Shown here piece after piece: positions 14,214-23,489 of a stretch of DNA of 64,000 bases. The translations under genes were made by a program, and so were the position numbers. Source of the stretch: Bacteroidetes bacterium GWF2_43_63. GTDB lineage: Bacteria; Bacteroidota; Bacteroidia; Bacteroidales; DTU049. Below the pieces are notes generated by a model. The model was given only the letters and a program-made list of their open reading frames with translations, was not told the DNA's origin and ran no database searches. Within the stretch, counting starts at the first letter, position 1; every line of letters begins with the position of its first letter. Location: NCBI GenBank assembly GCA_001769275.1, contig MEOQ01000005.1, positions 1 to 64,000 on the forward strand. Direction: 5' to 3'.

Positions 14214-16394
14214 TTATTTTCTGATATCAAGTTCCTGAATAATATTCGGAGCTTCGGCATATTTTTCAATCAGGAAAAGAATGTAGCGGATGTCTGTCGA
14301 AATAGTCCTGGTCTGATCTGGTACATAACTCAGACTCGATGCTGTAGCTTCCCAGTTGATGTCGAACACGATGCCAACCAGTTCTCCTTTGCCATTGAGG
14401 ATGGGTGCGCCAGAGTTTCCACCGGTCACATCGCAATCTGTAAGGAAACAAACCGGAACATCGCCGGCAGCATTGGCGTAGTTTGTATATTCTTTTTTGT
14501 TATAAAGATCTTTCAGTTTTTCGGGAACGATGAAGTCCGGATTGTTGGCGTCTTCGCGTGCCATAAGCTCTGAAAGGGTAGTATAGAAGGGCTTTTCAAC
14601 ACCATCGGTTGGTGTATAGTTGGTCACTTTTCCATAAGAAATACGCATCGTGCTGTTGGCGTCCGGGTAGAATTTTTTCTTGCCTTCAAGCATTTTCATC
14701 AGACCATTCATATAGAGCCGTTCACCGTTTTCAAGTTTTTGCTCCATAGCAACAGTTTGATCTTTTATTTGATTGTGTTTTTCGTTGAAAGACATCATTG
14801 CCAAAAAACCAGGATCTTTTTCAAGCACTTTAGCATTGGGTTCTCTTAGAAATTCATACACCATTTCCTTGCTTGAAAAAATTGATTTTTCATACAAATA
14901 GGTTGCATATAATGAAAAATTATCCTTGAATTTTTTATCAACTTCGTCAAAAACGGTTGGATAAAATTCCGCATTGATGTCATCTTTCATAAAGCGCAAC
15001 AAAGCGATGAATATCCTCTTATCTACATCAACATTGTAACCATTGAAATAGTAGTTAGAGGCGTAGTATTTGAGCTTTGTACTAAGGTCAGCAACCTTGG
15101 CAGCTTTCTGTTCTTCGGGAATATCTGTTTTATTCAGATAGAAATACAGTGAGTCGAATTTATTGGCGAAAGAAATAATTTCAGGACCTCTGAAAACGCA
15201 TTCTTTGTAATAAATAATGGCTTTGCGATACTTAGCTATTTCCGAAGTAGCTTCGTTTATTGTTGTCAGCGCATTGCCATATTTTGTTTTTCTCGATGCA
15301 TCAGCGCTCACCCATTTGGTGAAATCACTTTCCATCTGCTTCTTTTTGTCAATCGCTTTCAGGCGCTTCAGAACTTCAATCTGCCCAATGTAATATTTCC
15401 AGTAATTTGAAGAACGATTGTATTTTGAGCGATACATGAGCTTAATGGAAGGGTCGCGGTCCATGTCTTCTTTCATCAGTCGCAGCTTGGTGTCGCGAAT
15501 TTTAATGATGGAAGGATTAATGGTCTCAAGGGTAAGATCCAGCCCGCCTGAAGTCATGGTGCGGTCTGTAGTTCCCGGATAACCAAGCACCATGGTGAAG
15601 TCGCCTTCGTTCACACCTTGGGTCGAAATTGGAATGTAATACTTTGGAACGTAAGGAATATTTTTTCTTTTATCATACGGAGAGGGCTTCCCATCTGGTC
15701 CCATATAAATGCGGAAGAAAGAAAAATCTGCTGTGTGACGCGGCCAGAGCCAGTTGTCAGCATCAGCTCCAAAATTTCCCAATGCCAAAGGTGGAGCGCC
15801 TACCAAACGCACATCGCGAAATACTTCATAAATGAAAAGATAAAATTCGTTGCCTTTGAAGAAAGATTTTACTTCGCCTTCGTAATGTGATCCGCTAACA
15901 GCTTCACCAACCAACTTTGCCGAAATTTCCTTGATTTTTGCATCGCGTTCAGCAGGAGTCATTGATTCCTTGAGCAGCGGCAAAACTTTTTGACTGACAT
16001 CTTCAATGCGAACCAGAAACGTGGCTTTGAGGTTGGGATTATAAAGCTCCTGTTTTTTATCCAAAGCCCAGAATCCATTCTGCACATAGTCTGAATTATA
16101 CTTAATTGAGTTCTCTGTGATGTACTCAAGTCCGCAATGGTGATTGGTCATCATCAGCCCTTCTTTCGAAACCATGAAAGCTGTGCACATGCCGTCGTTC
16201 ATCGAAACAATGGCATCTTTGAGACTTGCGTGGTTTATGCTGTAGATTTCTTCTGCAGTGAGCTGGAGTCCCATTTTTTGCATGTCGGTATAGTTCAGAC
16301 GTTCCACCAGTAGCGGAAGCCACATTCCTTCATCGGCGGAAACCTTTGAGATGGACATTGTGACGACCAAAAGGATAAAAAACAACTTTTTCAT
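14214..16394 (-). CDS. S46 family dipeptidyl-peptidase (DPP7/DPP11 type)
   Basis: S46 peptidases are periplasmic serine exopeptidases of Bacteroidota that remove dipeptides from peptide N-termini. The 726-residue product has a signal peptide (MKKLFFILLVVTMSISKVSA) followed by the canonical mature start DEGMWLP. The triad is visible: TNHHCG near residues 83-88, ADNWLWPRHTADF for the Asp, and GGNSGAP with Ser at about 661. The residue that separates DPP7 (Gly) from DPP11 (Arg), lying between FD and NWE, is Ile679 here, so P1 preference may differ. The frame extends to 16442 but the signal peptide and the TAATTTTG box at 16421-16428 favour 16394. Confidence 0.93.
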   Translation of the reverse strand: MKKLFFILLVVTMSISKVSADEGMWLPLLVERLNYTDMQKMGLQLTAEEIYSINHASLKDAIVSMNDGMCTAFMVSKEGLMMTNHHCGLEYITENSIKYNSDYVQNGFWALDKKQELYNPNLKATFLVRIEDVSQKVLPLLKESMTPAERDAKIKEISAKLVGEAVSGSHYEGEVKSFFKGNEFYLFIYEVFRDVRLVGAPPLALGNFGADADNWLWPRHTADFSFFRIYMGPDGKPSPYDKRKNIPYVPKYYIPISTQGVNEGDFTMVLGYPGTTDRTMTSGGLDLTLETINPSIIKIRDTKLRLMKEDMDRDPSIKLMYRSKYNRSSNYWKYYIGQIEVLKRLKAIDKKKQMESDFTKWVSADASRKTKYGNALTTINEATSEIAKYRKAIIYYKECVFRGPEIISFANKFDSLYFYLNKTDIPEEQKAAKVADLSTKLKYYASNYYFNGYNVDVDKRIFIALLRFMKDDINAEFYPTVFDEVDKKFKDNFSLYATYLYEKSIFSSKEMVYEFLREPNAKVLEKDPGFLAMMSFNEKHNQIKDQTVAMEQKLENGERLYMNGLMKMLEGKKKFYPDANSTMRISYGKVTNYTPTDGVEKPFYTTLSELMAREDANNPDFIVPEKLKDLYNKKEYTNYANAAGDVPVCFLTDCDVTGGNSGAPILNGKGELVGIVFDINWEATASSLSYVPDQTRTISTDIRYILFLIEKYAEAPNIIQELDIRK

Positions 16395-16420
16395 AACAGC
16401 TTGATATTTCTTTCGTTTGA

Positions 16421-16428
16421 CAAAATTA
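16421..16428 (-). promoter_or_regulatory. -7 box of the S46 peptidase gene
   Basis: On the minus strand TAATTTTG matches TAnnTTTG and lies 26 bases before the ATG at 16394. Confidence 0.5.
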
Positions 16429-16447
16429 CATTTTTTTAGCAAATCGC

Positions 16448-18460
16448 TTATTTGCTCAGAATCCGGAATTCGGTCCGGCGGTTGGCCTGACGTCCCTGAT
16501 CGTTGGTATTAGTGGCTACTGGCTGTGATTCTCCATAGCCATTCGAAACCAGACGATCTTTAGAAATGCCGGATTTTATTAAAAAAGTCACAACCGATTC
16601 TGCCCGGCGATCGGATAGATCCATATTATAGGCATCGGATCCAACATTGTCGGTATGACTCATGATTTCAATTTTTAAGGTTGGCAGATCTGTCATGAGT
16701 TTCACAAGCCGGTTCAGTTCTTCAACCGATTCGGGACGCAGTGTTGCGCGGTCGAAATCATAGAAAATATTATTCAGCGTGATTTTCTCACCGACGCGAA
16801 CATCTTCAAGTTTCGCTTTGGCTGTATCACCGGCAAGCAATAGTTTGCTCAGAAACATATCAAGTACCAGCTCCTCGCGTTTTTCATCATCAGCAACAGC
16901 GATGTGATAAGTACCCATTTTGTATCCGTCGGCTTTTACTTTTATTTCGTATTCGTCACCAAACATCAGGGTTGTCTTGTAGGTGCCTTCTTCTTTATCA
17001 GATGTGAGATTGGCTACAACCTGTTCTTTGTTTTTTGAGTGGAATTCAATACTGGCTTCCAGTGCTTTGTAGGAATTGGCATCAGCCACACGGCCACGCA
17101 AAGTGATGGTCTTTTTCTTGGCCTTTACAATGGTCATATAATACAAATCCTGTCCCCCGATTCCGTAGTTTTTGGAGGATGAATAATAGGCGTGTTTCTC
17201 GTCAGGAGTCGGTATATAAAACACATCGTCTTCGGTGGTGTTGATAGGATAGCCCATGTTTTCAGCAGCCGACCAGAATCCATCCTCTGAAATTGTGCTG
17301 ATGAAAATATCGAATCCGCCCATGTTTTCATGGCCCTGCGACGAGAAATACAGCGTCATCCCGTCTGGTAACATATATGGTGAATCTTCGTCAAACGGAG
17401 TGTTAATCGTTGATCCAAGATTTTCTGCTTCAGTCCACCTGTCTCCGATTTTTTCCGAGACCCAGATGTCACGTCCGCCATATCCACCTGGACGGTTTGA
17501 AACAAAATAGATGAAATTCATATCAGGCGAAAAACAAGCATGTGTTTCCCAACCTTTTGAATTAATGGGTTCCGGAAATTTTTCGGGTTTGCTCCATTCG
17601 TTGTTTTCAAGCAATTCTGAGAAATAAATATTGCCATCTCCTTTGTCGTCGCGGTAAAGCAGAATGGTTTTTCCATCAGGCGAAATGCTGATAGTGGCTT
17701 CGTGGCCTACCGTATTGATCTTGCCCCCTATGTGTTTTGCTGTGGTCCAGCGATTGTCGGAACCCAGATTTGAATAATATACGTCTTCGAAGAAAAGACC
17801 TTTGGGGTCCTTCTTGTCTCCGGTACTGCCTTCTCTGCGACTGGTAAAATACAGCGTTTTCATGTCCGAAGTAATTACAGGGCTGTATTCAGGATAGTTT
17901 GTATTTACAACGGTTCCCAGGTTTTCAATTTTTATGCTCAATGGATTATTGATGACCCTGATGGCAGTAAACGATTTTTCTTTGAGGACTTTGATAGAGT
18001 CGACCAGCTCGGGATCATCGTACTCAGCGTATTTAATAAACTTATCAAAGTTTTCAACTGCCTTGTTGAATTTGTAGTCTATATGATAAACGATGCCAAG
18101 ATGCATGAATACATCAATCGGGGCGTTACTTTCGATATAGTCGCCCTGATATTCCCTTACCACAGACAGCGCTGCTTTCTCAAGGTATGGAATGGCGCGG
18201 GGTTTATCACTGCTCATGTTGGCATAGCAGTAACCAATTTTAAAATTCAGGTTTGCATTATTCTTGTAAACCGAATCCCATTGGAGGTAAATCTCAAGGG
18301 CTTCTTCAAAGTTGTTGTCTAATAATGCAGCTTCTGCTTTGTCGTAAGCATCTCTGTATTTCTTGTCAGTCTGCATTTTTGAAATTTCATCAAGGGGTTG
18401 AGAAATCAGTGAAAATGCTGAAAAGACAAAAAGAAAAGTCAGAAAAGTAAACCTGCTCAT
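16448..18460 (-). CDS. OmpA-family protein with TPR, PD40 propeller and peptidoglycan-binding domains (PorE-like)
   Basis: The 670-residue product has a signal peptide (to about residue 20), a TPR-like helical region (about 35-140), PD40/WD40-like beta-propeller repeats (about 170-450; FSPDMNFIYFVSNRPGGYGG, MLPDGMTLYFSSQGHENMGG), a carboxypeptidase-regulatory-like beta domain (about 455-525) and an OmpA C-terminal peptidoglycan-binding domain (about 555-670; SHTDNVGSDAYN, LSDRRAESV). This four-domain order and length match PorE, a T9SS component that anchors the machine to peptidoglycan. Unlike PorE, no lipobox Cys is visible after the signal. Related OmpA/PD40 proteins outside T9SS exist, so PorE itself is likely but unproven. 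Confidence 0.8.
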   Translation of the reverse strand: MSRFTFLTFLFVFSAFSLISQPLDEISKMQTDKKYRDAYDKAEAALLDNNFEEALEIYLQWDSVYKNNANLNFKIGYCYANMSSDKPRAIPYLEKAALSVVREYQGDYIESNAPIDVFMHLGIVYHIDYKFNKAVENFDKFIKYAEYDDPELVDSIKVLKEKSFTAIRVINNPLSIKIENLGTVVNTNYPEYSPVITSDMKTLYFTSRREGSTGDKKDPKGLFFEDVYYSNLGSDNRWTTAKHIGGKINTVGHEATISISPDGKTILLYRDDKGDGNIYFSELLENNEWSKPEKFPEPINSKGWETHACFSPDMNFIYFVSNRPGGYGGRDIWVSEKIGDRWTEAENLGSTINTPFDEDSPYMLPDGMTLYFSSQGHENMGGFDIFISTISEDGFWSAAENMGYPINTTEDDVFYIPTPDEKHAYYSSSKNYGIGGQDLYYMTIVKAKKKTITLRGRVADANSYKALEASIEFHSKNKEQVVANLTSDKEEGTYKTTLMFGDEYEIKVKADGYKMGTYHIAVADDEKREELVLDMFLSKLLLAGDTAKAKLEDVRVGEKITLNNIFYDFDRATLRPESVEELNRLVKLMTDLPTLKIEIMSHTDNVGSDAYNMDLSDRRAESVVTFLIKSGISKDRLVSNGYGESQPVATNTNDQGRQANRRTEFRILSK

Positions 18461-18486
18461 GAGTTATATATTTTATAATCAATGTG

Positions 18487-18494
18487 CAAAAGTA
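18487..18494 (-). promoter_or_regulatory. -7 box of the PorE-like gene
   Basis: On the minus strand TACTTTTG matches TAnnTTTG, 26 bases before the ATG at 18460. Confidence 0.5.
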
Positions 18495-18560
18495 ATAATT
18501 AATCTCTAATATTTAAGAACAAATAGAAGTATTGTCTTCAAAAAGCTAATAATTTTGGGT

Positions 18561-19004
18561 TTAGATGCGTTTTTTGCCAAAGAAATCTTTTAGCAATTGA
18601 GCAGCCTCTCTCTGACAGATTCCTTTGACAACGCTGGTCTTTGGATGAAGAATTTTTTCTGAAAGCGTTGTATATCCGAATTTTATATCATCTGCGGCAT
18701 AAACGATTCGACCAATGCGTGCCCATTTCAGTGCTCCGGCACACATGGCGCAGGGTTCAAGCGTAACATACAAAGTGAAGTCTTCCAGATACTTCATCCC
18801 GGAATCAGCTGTATACGCTGTTATCAATAGAATTTCGGCATGAGCCGTCACGTCTTTCAGAAGCTCTGTTTGATTGTATGCCCGGGCTACAATGCGGTTG
18901 TTGTGCACCAGCACCGCGCCAATCGGGACTTCATCGCTTTGAAATGCTTTTTGTGCTTCTTTCATAGCCTCAGCCATAAATTTTTCATCCATATTTTCCA
19001 TCAT
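18561..19004 (-). CDS. tadA: tRNA-specific adenosine deaminase
   Basis: TadA deaminates A34 to inosine in tRNA-Arg(ACG), allowing wobble decoding. The 147-residue product has the zinc and proton-shuttle motif HAE (residues 55-57) and PCAMC (84-88), and EVPIGAVLV near the N-terminus, all as expected for this deaminase rather than the guanine or cytidine branches. The ATG overlaps the stop of the upstream OmpA gene by four bases (ATGA), so translation is coupled. MMENMDEKF offers two closely spaced possible starts. Confidence 0.94.
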   Translation of the reverse strand: MMENMDEKFMAEAMKEAQKAFQSDEVPIGAVLVHNNRIVARAYNQTELLKDVTAHAEILLITAYTADSGMKYLEDFTLYVTLEPCAMCAGALKWARIGRIVYAADDIKFGYTTLSEKILHPKTSVVKGICQREAAQLLKDFFGKKRI

Positions 19005-20176
19005 TTGCTGAGTATTTTAATTTCTACACGACGATTCAGTTTTCTTCCCTCTGGCAGATTGTTGTCTGCAATTGGAAGCCGGCTCCCATTACCGATATAT
19101 TTCATCCGGGTAAGCGCGATTCCTTTGTTGTACAGATATTCGAGAACCGACTTGGCCCGCGCTTCACTCAGCGCCTGATTGTAACGTTCAGTGCCAATAA
19201 CGTCGGTATGACCCGAAATCTCAATGGTCATTTTCGGATACTGCACCAGAATGTTGTAGATCTTGTTCAGCTCGGCAAAGGAGTAGGGCAGCAACTCGGT
19301 TTTGTCGAACTCGAAATATACATTCCGAAGAATTATTGTTTCGCCAATCTCAATGTCTTCCATGAACAGAGAATCTTCTTTTGCGTATTGAACAGGAGGA
19401 AAGGAATCTGTCTGATTTTGGATAACATTACATTTGCAATCTTCTACTTTTTTGACCTGATAAAGCCTGAAGTCATCGAAAAGATAATATGCAAATGAAT
19501 GTATCTCAGCGGTTGCCTGCTCAACAATAGGTGTGTAGCGGGTTTCACGATAATCCGTGAAGTTTCCGATGGTAATATATTTTTCCTCACCACTCGATCT
19601 GAACACACCGGAAAACAGATTCCATTGAGTGCGCTCACTCAAAAGACTGTCATGTTTTATCTCCAGCTGAGGCGTGAAGGGAAATTCCTCCGTCGCTTCG
19701 TCAAATATCGGCCGGCCATTGCTCATATACACCGAAAGTCCATTGGAGGCAATACCACTGTTGCTCGAAAGCACATAGTAAAACTCAAGACAATAAAGTT
19801 TGTTCCGCTCAAGCGGCATGGTGATAACAGTTTGCAGATGCTCATTGTAGCCCCGGGAATATGGATAGCGGCTTGAATCGGCCCGAAGGATCATTCCTGC
19901 ATATGCATTTCCTGAATGAGGCTCCATGGTTCCCGCAAAATTGCCTGGAATCCCAACTTTGCTTTTAATGCTGCACCGGTTGAAATAGTCCGGGGTTGAA
20001 GTGTTGTTAATTAACCAACCAGGGGCCAGTTCGGTCACCCCTTCGAGATAGTGAATGTAATCTTCCGGACAATTCCGGTAGGTCTCAAAGCCTCCGTTAT
20101 AAATCAGATTTTCCTGACCGATGGCCAGGGCTACAGACAGCTGGAACAATAAAAGCAGAATGATTCTGGTAGTCAT
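19001..20176 (-). CDS. Secreted OmpA-domain protein
   Basis: The product (391 residues from the ATG at 20176) has a signal peptide ([21 protein letters not shown]) and an N-terminal half of about 220 residues ([15 protein letters not shown]...) typical of Bacteroidota surface proteins with a jelly-roll-like domain. A short linker with CKCNV precedes an OmpA C-terminal domain (about 275-391; [49 protein letters not shown]). It likely sits at the outer membrane bound to peptidoglycan. Its stop overlaps the tadA start by four bases. Function beyond anchoring is unknown. Confidence 0.85.
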   Translation of the reverse strand: MTTRIILLLLFQLSVALAIGQENLIYNGGFETYRNCPEDYIHYLEGVTELAPGWLINNTSTPDYFNRCSIKSKVGIPGNFAGTMEPHSGNAYAGMILRADSSRYPYSRGYNEHLQTVITMPLERNKLYCLEFYYVLSSNSGIASNGLSVYMSNGRPIFDEATEEFPFTPQLEIKHDSLLSERTQWNLFSGVFRSSGEEKYITIGNFTDYRETRYTPIVEQATAEIHSFAYYLFDDFRLYQVKKVEDCKCNVIQNQTDSFPPVQYAKEDSLFMEDIEIGETIILRNVYFEFDKTELLPYSFAELNKIYNILVQYPKMTIEISGHTDVIGTERYNQALSEARAKSVLEYLYNKGIALTRMKYIGNGSRLPIADNNLPEGRKLNRRVEIKILSK

Positions 20177-20224
20177 ATGTAACACAAGGATGTAAAATTA
20201 AACTTTTAAAACGATTGAATATTG

Positions 20225-20232
20225 TAATTTTG
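20225..20232 (+). promoter_or_regulatory. -7 box of aspS
   Basis: TAATTTTG matches TAnnTTTG, 15 bases before the ATG at 20248. An in-frame ATG at 20215 lies before the box and is therefore unlikely. Confidence 0.5.
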
Positions 20233-20247
20233 CGAAAATTTTTATCC

Positions 20248-21999
20248 ATGTACAGGACTCACACTTGCGGCGAATTACGTCAGGAAAATATAGGACAAAC
20301 TATTGTACTCAGCGGATGGGTACAGCGAATCCGCGATCTGGGCGGAATGACTTTTATCGATCTCAGAGACAGATATGGTATTACTCAATTGATTTTTGAC
20401 CTTGACGCAAACAAGGATTTGTGCGAATCCGCGCGCAGCCTGGGTCGTGAATATGTAATCAGAGCAACAGGTATTGTTCTCGAACGGAGCAATAAAAATA
20501 AAAATATTCAAACCGGTGATATTGAAATTGAAGTTCAAAAACTGGAAGTGCTGAATAAATCACAGGTTCCGCCTTTTACCATTGAAACCGAAACCGATGG
20601 AGGCGAGGAACTCCGTATGAAATACCGCTATCTTGATTTGCGCCGGTCTCCGCTTCAGTTCAATATCCAGCTGCGACATCGTATGGCGCTCGAAGTCAGG
20701 AATTATCTGAGCGAAAAGAATTTTATGGAAATCGAAACGCCATATCTGATTCGCTCAACACCAGAAGGAGCGCGCGATTTCATTGTGCCGTCCCGCATGA
20801 ATGCCAATCAGTTTTATGCACTTCCGCAATCGCCGCAGACTTTCAAACAACTACTTATGGTGTCGGGCTTCGATCGCTATTTCCAAATTGTACGTTGCTT
20901 CCGCGACGAAGACCTGCGCGCCGACCGTCAGCCGGAGTTCACCCAGATTGACTGCGAAATGTCGTTTGTTGAACGCGAAGATGTGCTGAACGTTTTCGAA
21001 GGACTGACCAAACAATTGTTCAGAAAAATCAAAAATATTGAGCTTCCCGAATTCACCAGAATGCCGTACAGCGAAGCTATACGCCTTTACGGAAGCGACA
21101 AACCCGATCTTCGCTTCGGAATGCAGATTCAGGATATCACACAATTTGGCAAAGGAAAGGGTTTTGGTGTTTTTGATTCAGCAGATCATGTGCTGGCGCT
21201 TGTGGTTCCCGGTGCTGCTGAGTATACCCGTAAGCAACTGGATGAGCTCACCGACTGGGTGAAAAGACCGCAGATTGGCGCTACCGGACTTATCTGGGCC
21301 AAGTTTGCATCTGACGGAACGGCGAAATCTTCGGTAGATAAATTTTTCACAGCCGATGACCTGAAAGCGTGGAAAGATCATTGTGGCGCTGCCGACGGTG
21401 ATTTGATGCTGATTGTTGCTGGTAATAAAAAGAAAATATTTGGTATTGCTGGCGATCTGCGCCTTGAGCTTGGAAATCAGCTTGGATTGCGCGATTCATC
21501 AAAATATGTTGCATTATGGGTGGTCGATTTTCCACTGCTCGAATGGGATGAAGACGCTAAGCGATATTTTGCCATGCATCACCCTTTCACTTCACCGGTA
21601 GCCGAAGACATGGAAATGTTGGAATCCGATCCGGGTGCTGTACGTGCCAATGCTTATGACTTAGTTATTAACGGAGTCGAAATTGGCGGAGGCAGCATAC
21701 GAATTCATGACCGCAATTTGCAGATGCGCATGTTTAGGGCACTTGGATTTACTGAAGAAGAGGCGGCTGCTCAGTTTGGTTTTCTGTTGGGTGCTTTTGA
21801 GTATGGTGCTCCTCCCCATGGTGGAATAGCTTTTGGCTTCGACCGCTTTGCCGCCATTCTTGCCGGGCAAAATAATATTCGTGATTTTATTGCATTTCCG
21901 AAGAACAACTCAGGCCGCGACCTGATGGCCGATTCTCCTTCGGTGGTCGATCAGAAGCAGCTGGACGAACTCAATATTCGGCTGGTAAAACCTGTATAA
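20248..21999 (+). CDS. aspS: Aspartyl-tRNA synthetase
   Basis: Charges tRNA-Asp with aspartate. The 583-residue product has the N-terminal OB-fold anticodon domain ([20 protein letters not shown]), class II motif 2 ([24 protein letters not shown]), the bacterial GAD insertion (about residues 300-420) and motif 3 ([15 protein letters not shown]). Length and insertion identify the bacterial type. It starts [11 protein letters not shown], as usual. No gatCAB genes are in view, so discriminating and non-discriminating forms cannot be told apart by context. Confidence 0.97.
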   Translation: MYRTHTCGELRQENIGQTIVLSGWVQRIRDLGGMTFIDLRDRYGITQLIFDLDANKDLCESARSLGREYVIRATGIVLERSNKNKNIQTGDIEIEVQKLEVLNKSQVPPFTIETETDGGEELRMKYRYLDLRRSPLQFNIQLRHRMALEVRNYLSEKNFMEIETPYLIRSTPEGARDFIVPSRMNANQFYALPQSPQTFKQLLMVSGFDRYFQIVRCFRDEDLRADRQPEFTQIDCEMSFVEREDVLNVFEGLTKQLFRKIKNIELPEFTRMPYSEAIRLYGSDKPDLRFGMQIQDITQFGKGKGFGVFDSADHVLALVVPGAAEYTRKQLDELTDWVKRPQIGATGLIWAKFASDGTAKSSVDKFFTADDLKAWKDHCGAADGDLMLIVAGNKKKIFGIAGDLRLELGNQLGLRDSSKYVALWVVDFPLLEWDEDAKRYFAMHHPFTSPVAEDMEMLESDPGAVRANAYDLVINGVEIGGGSIRIHDRNLQMRMFRALGFTEEEAAAQFGFLLGAFEYGAPPHGGIAFGFDRFAAILAGQNNIRDFIAFPKNNSGRDLMADSPSVVDQKQLDELNIRLVKPV

Positions 22000-22026
22000 A
22001 AATAACCTCAGTAGAATTTCACGGTT

Positions 22027-22596
22027 TTATTTCCGGAATTCTTTCAATCCGTATTTTTCGTAGAACGCTGCACTTTCAGTGTTAAAGTTGTTTATGGCCG
22101 CATTCAGCACGGAATCTGCCCGGTAAGACAGTCTGAGTAAGCTGGTGTATTCGGCATCTTTTACAGGAAGCGAAATTTCATTCATCCGGCTGTTGATGTC
22201 CGGATAAATATCGTGGGCAATTGTGTTGTATTTGTTGAGCAGGCTGTCGGCTGAATCAAATAAGTCGAAGTTCGGCTTATCGGCTCGCAATGATTGAATA
22301 TCTTTTTCTGCAGCAGCAATAGAAGCAATGAGGGAGTCGCTAAACCCGTCGAGTAATGCAATGCTGTCCGTAATATTTTTCGTTTTCTTCTTGTTTTTTT
22401 TCAGATCGGGCGATTGTATTTCACGCATCAGGTATTGCATACATTGAACATAAGCACTGTCGTGAAAATTTACTTTTTCAACAATTTCCAGCGTTGTATT
22501 GTAAACAACATTTGCATCGTTTCGCTTTTCCTGCGAAGGACCGCATGCCGAAATACCTGCGAGCATAAGGGCCGCGATGATTATCAAATTTCTCAT
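22027..22596 (-). CDS. Helical lipoprotein, unknown function
   Basis: The 189-residue product has a lipoprotein signal (MRNLIIIAALMLAGISACGPS, lipobox ISAC) and is then almost entirely predicted helix with charged residues. It resembles the neighbouring lipoprotein at 22878-23378 in signal, in the CGP start of the mature part and in overall helical character, so they may be distant paralogues. The frame is open to 22665, but the -7 box TACCTTTG at 22622-22629 (minus) and the signal peptide place the start at 22596. No known domain is recognised. Confidence 0.75.
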   Translation of the reverse strand: MRNLIIIAALMLAGISACGPSQEKRNDANVVYNTTLEIVEKVNFHDSAYVQCMQYLMREIQSPDLKKNKKKTKNITDSIALLDGFSDSLIASIAAAEKDIQSLRADKPNFDLFDSADSLLNKYNTIAHDIYPDINSRMNEISLPVKDAEYTSLLRLSYRADSVLNAAINNFNTESAAFYEKYGLKEFRK

Positions 22597-22621
22597 TAAT
22601 AAAAAAGTTGCGTTTATACAG

Positions 22622-22629
22622 CAAAGGTA
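22622..22629 (-). promoter_or_regulatory. -7 box of the first helical lipoprotein gene
   Basis: TACCTTTG on the minus strand, 25 bases before the ATG at 22596; it decides against the longer frame. Confidence 0.5.
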
Positions 22630-22810
22630 GAGAATAATACCAAATTGAAATTGTAGATAGTCCAAAGACGTACTACAAATTCACATTTGGGTTATGCCGT
22701 TAACAAATTCAAATTGGGCAACAGTCTGGTTTTAACATTGGACTATTATAAGTAAACACGGTATAAAATTCACTGGATAAAAGACTGGTTAAAACCATTT
22801 TTAATTAATA

Positions 22811-22842
22811 AAAAAAGGCTGTCGTATTTCGACAGCCTTTTG
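22811..22842 (-). terminator. Terminator of the second helical lipoprotein gene
   Basis: AAAGGCTGTCG (22814-22824) and CGACAGCCTTT (22830-22840) form an 11-base stem. The minus strand continues as a T-run, 36 bases after the stop at 22878. Confidence 0.85.
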
Positions 22843-22877
22843 ATTCAGAGATTCAGATTGACTTGTGGTAAAACAAA

Positions 22878-23378
22878 TCAGTCTTTCAGCTCAAAGTTGT
22901 ATTCTTTTGCAAATTCTTTTTGTGCATCCAGAAAATCATCGTTGGCTTTGCTTTCTTTTTCATCAACTACATTGGTAAGCTCTTCCCATTTTTCAAAATC
23001 AGCATCAGTCAATGCATCAGCTTCTTTTGTGTAGATTTTTACCATTTCGTCATATTCATTATCAGCCACGTCTTTAAATTCTTTTATGAGGCCAAGCATT
23101 GCTTTTCTGAATGTATCTTTTTCATCAAACTCATCCATCTCATCATATTTCTTCTGCATTTCATCCAGAAATTCATTGTATTTTTTGAATGATTTTTTGA
23201 TGGCGGCTTCGTCCTCTCCATCAACAATTGCATTTACGAAATCGCTTTCGAGATCAAGCATTTCTTTCTGATCTGCAACGATGTTGTCGTTGTGTTTGAT
23301 AGCATCATCCGTGGTTGGGCCGCATGAGATCATGGTAGCTGCAAAAACAATCCCGAGTAGTAAAAAAATCTTTTTCAT
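22878..23378 (-). CDS. Helical lipoprotein, unknown function
   Basis: The 166-residue product has a lipoprotein signal (MKKIFLLLGIVFAATMISCGPT, lipobox MISC) and an acidic, fully helical mature part rich in Lys, Glu and Asp with repeated DEMxKKYDEM-like patterns, suggesting a coiled-coil bundle. It ends with a clear terminator at 22811-22842. It has its own -7 box TATCTTTG at 23415-23422 (minus), which favours the start at 23378 over the frame's beginning at 23417. Its mature start matches the lipoprotein at 22027-22596. No function is known. Confidence 0.75.
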   Translation of the reverse strand: MKKIFLLLGIVFAATMISCGPTTDDAIKHNDNIVADQKEMLDLESDFVNAIVDGEDEAAIKKSFKKYNEFLDEMQKKYDEMDEFDEKDTFRKAMLGLIKEFKDVADNEYDEMVKIYTKEADALTDADFEKWEELTNVVDEKESKANDDFLDAQKEFAKEYNFELKD

Positions 23379-23414
23379 AGGTGTGGTTTTGGTTGTAACA
23401 ACGTTTAGTTTTAT

Positions 23415-23422
23415 CAAAGATA
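23415..23422 (-). promoter_or_regulatory. -7 box of the second helical lipoprotein gene
   Basis: TATCTTTG on the minus strand, 36 bases before the ATG at 23378. Confidence 0.5.
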
Positions 23423-23477
23423 TTAAAATAAAATAACACCGTAATTATTTTGCAAAAAATTTAAGGCATTCTTTGTC

Positions 23478-23485
23478 TATCTTTG
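23478..23485 (+). promoter_or_regulatory. -7 box of the U32 gene, implying a leaderless mRNA
   Basis: TATCTTTG ends four bases before the ATG at 23490. The transcript would start at or within a few bases of the start codon. Confidence 0.5.
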
Positions 23486-23489
23486 CTGT

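Noticed and set aside
14142-14573. Plus-strand open frame opposite the S46 gene end
   Set aside because: The S46 catalytic Ser region lies on the other strand and the plus frame has no domain.
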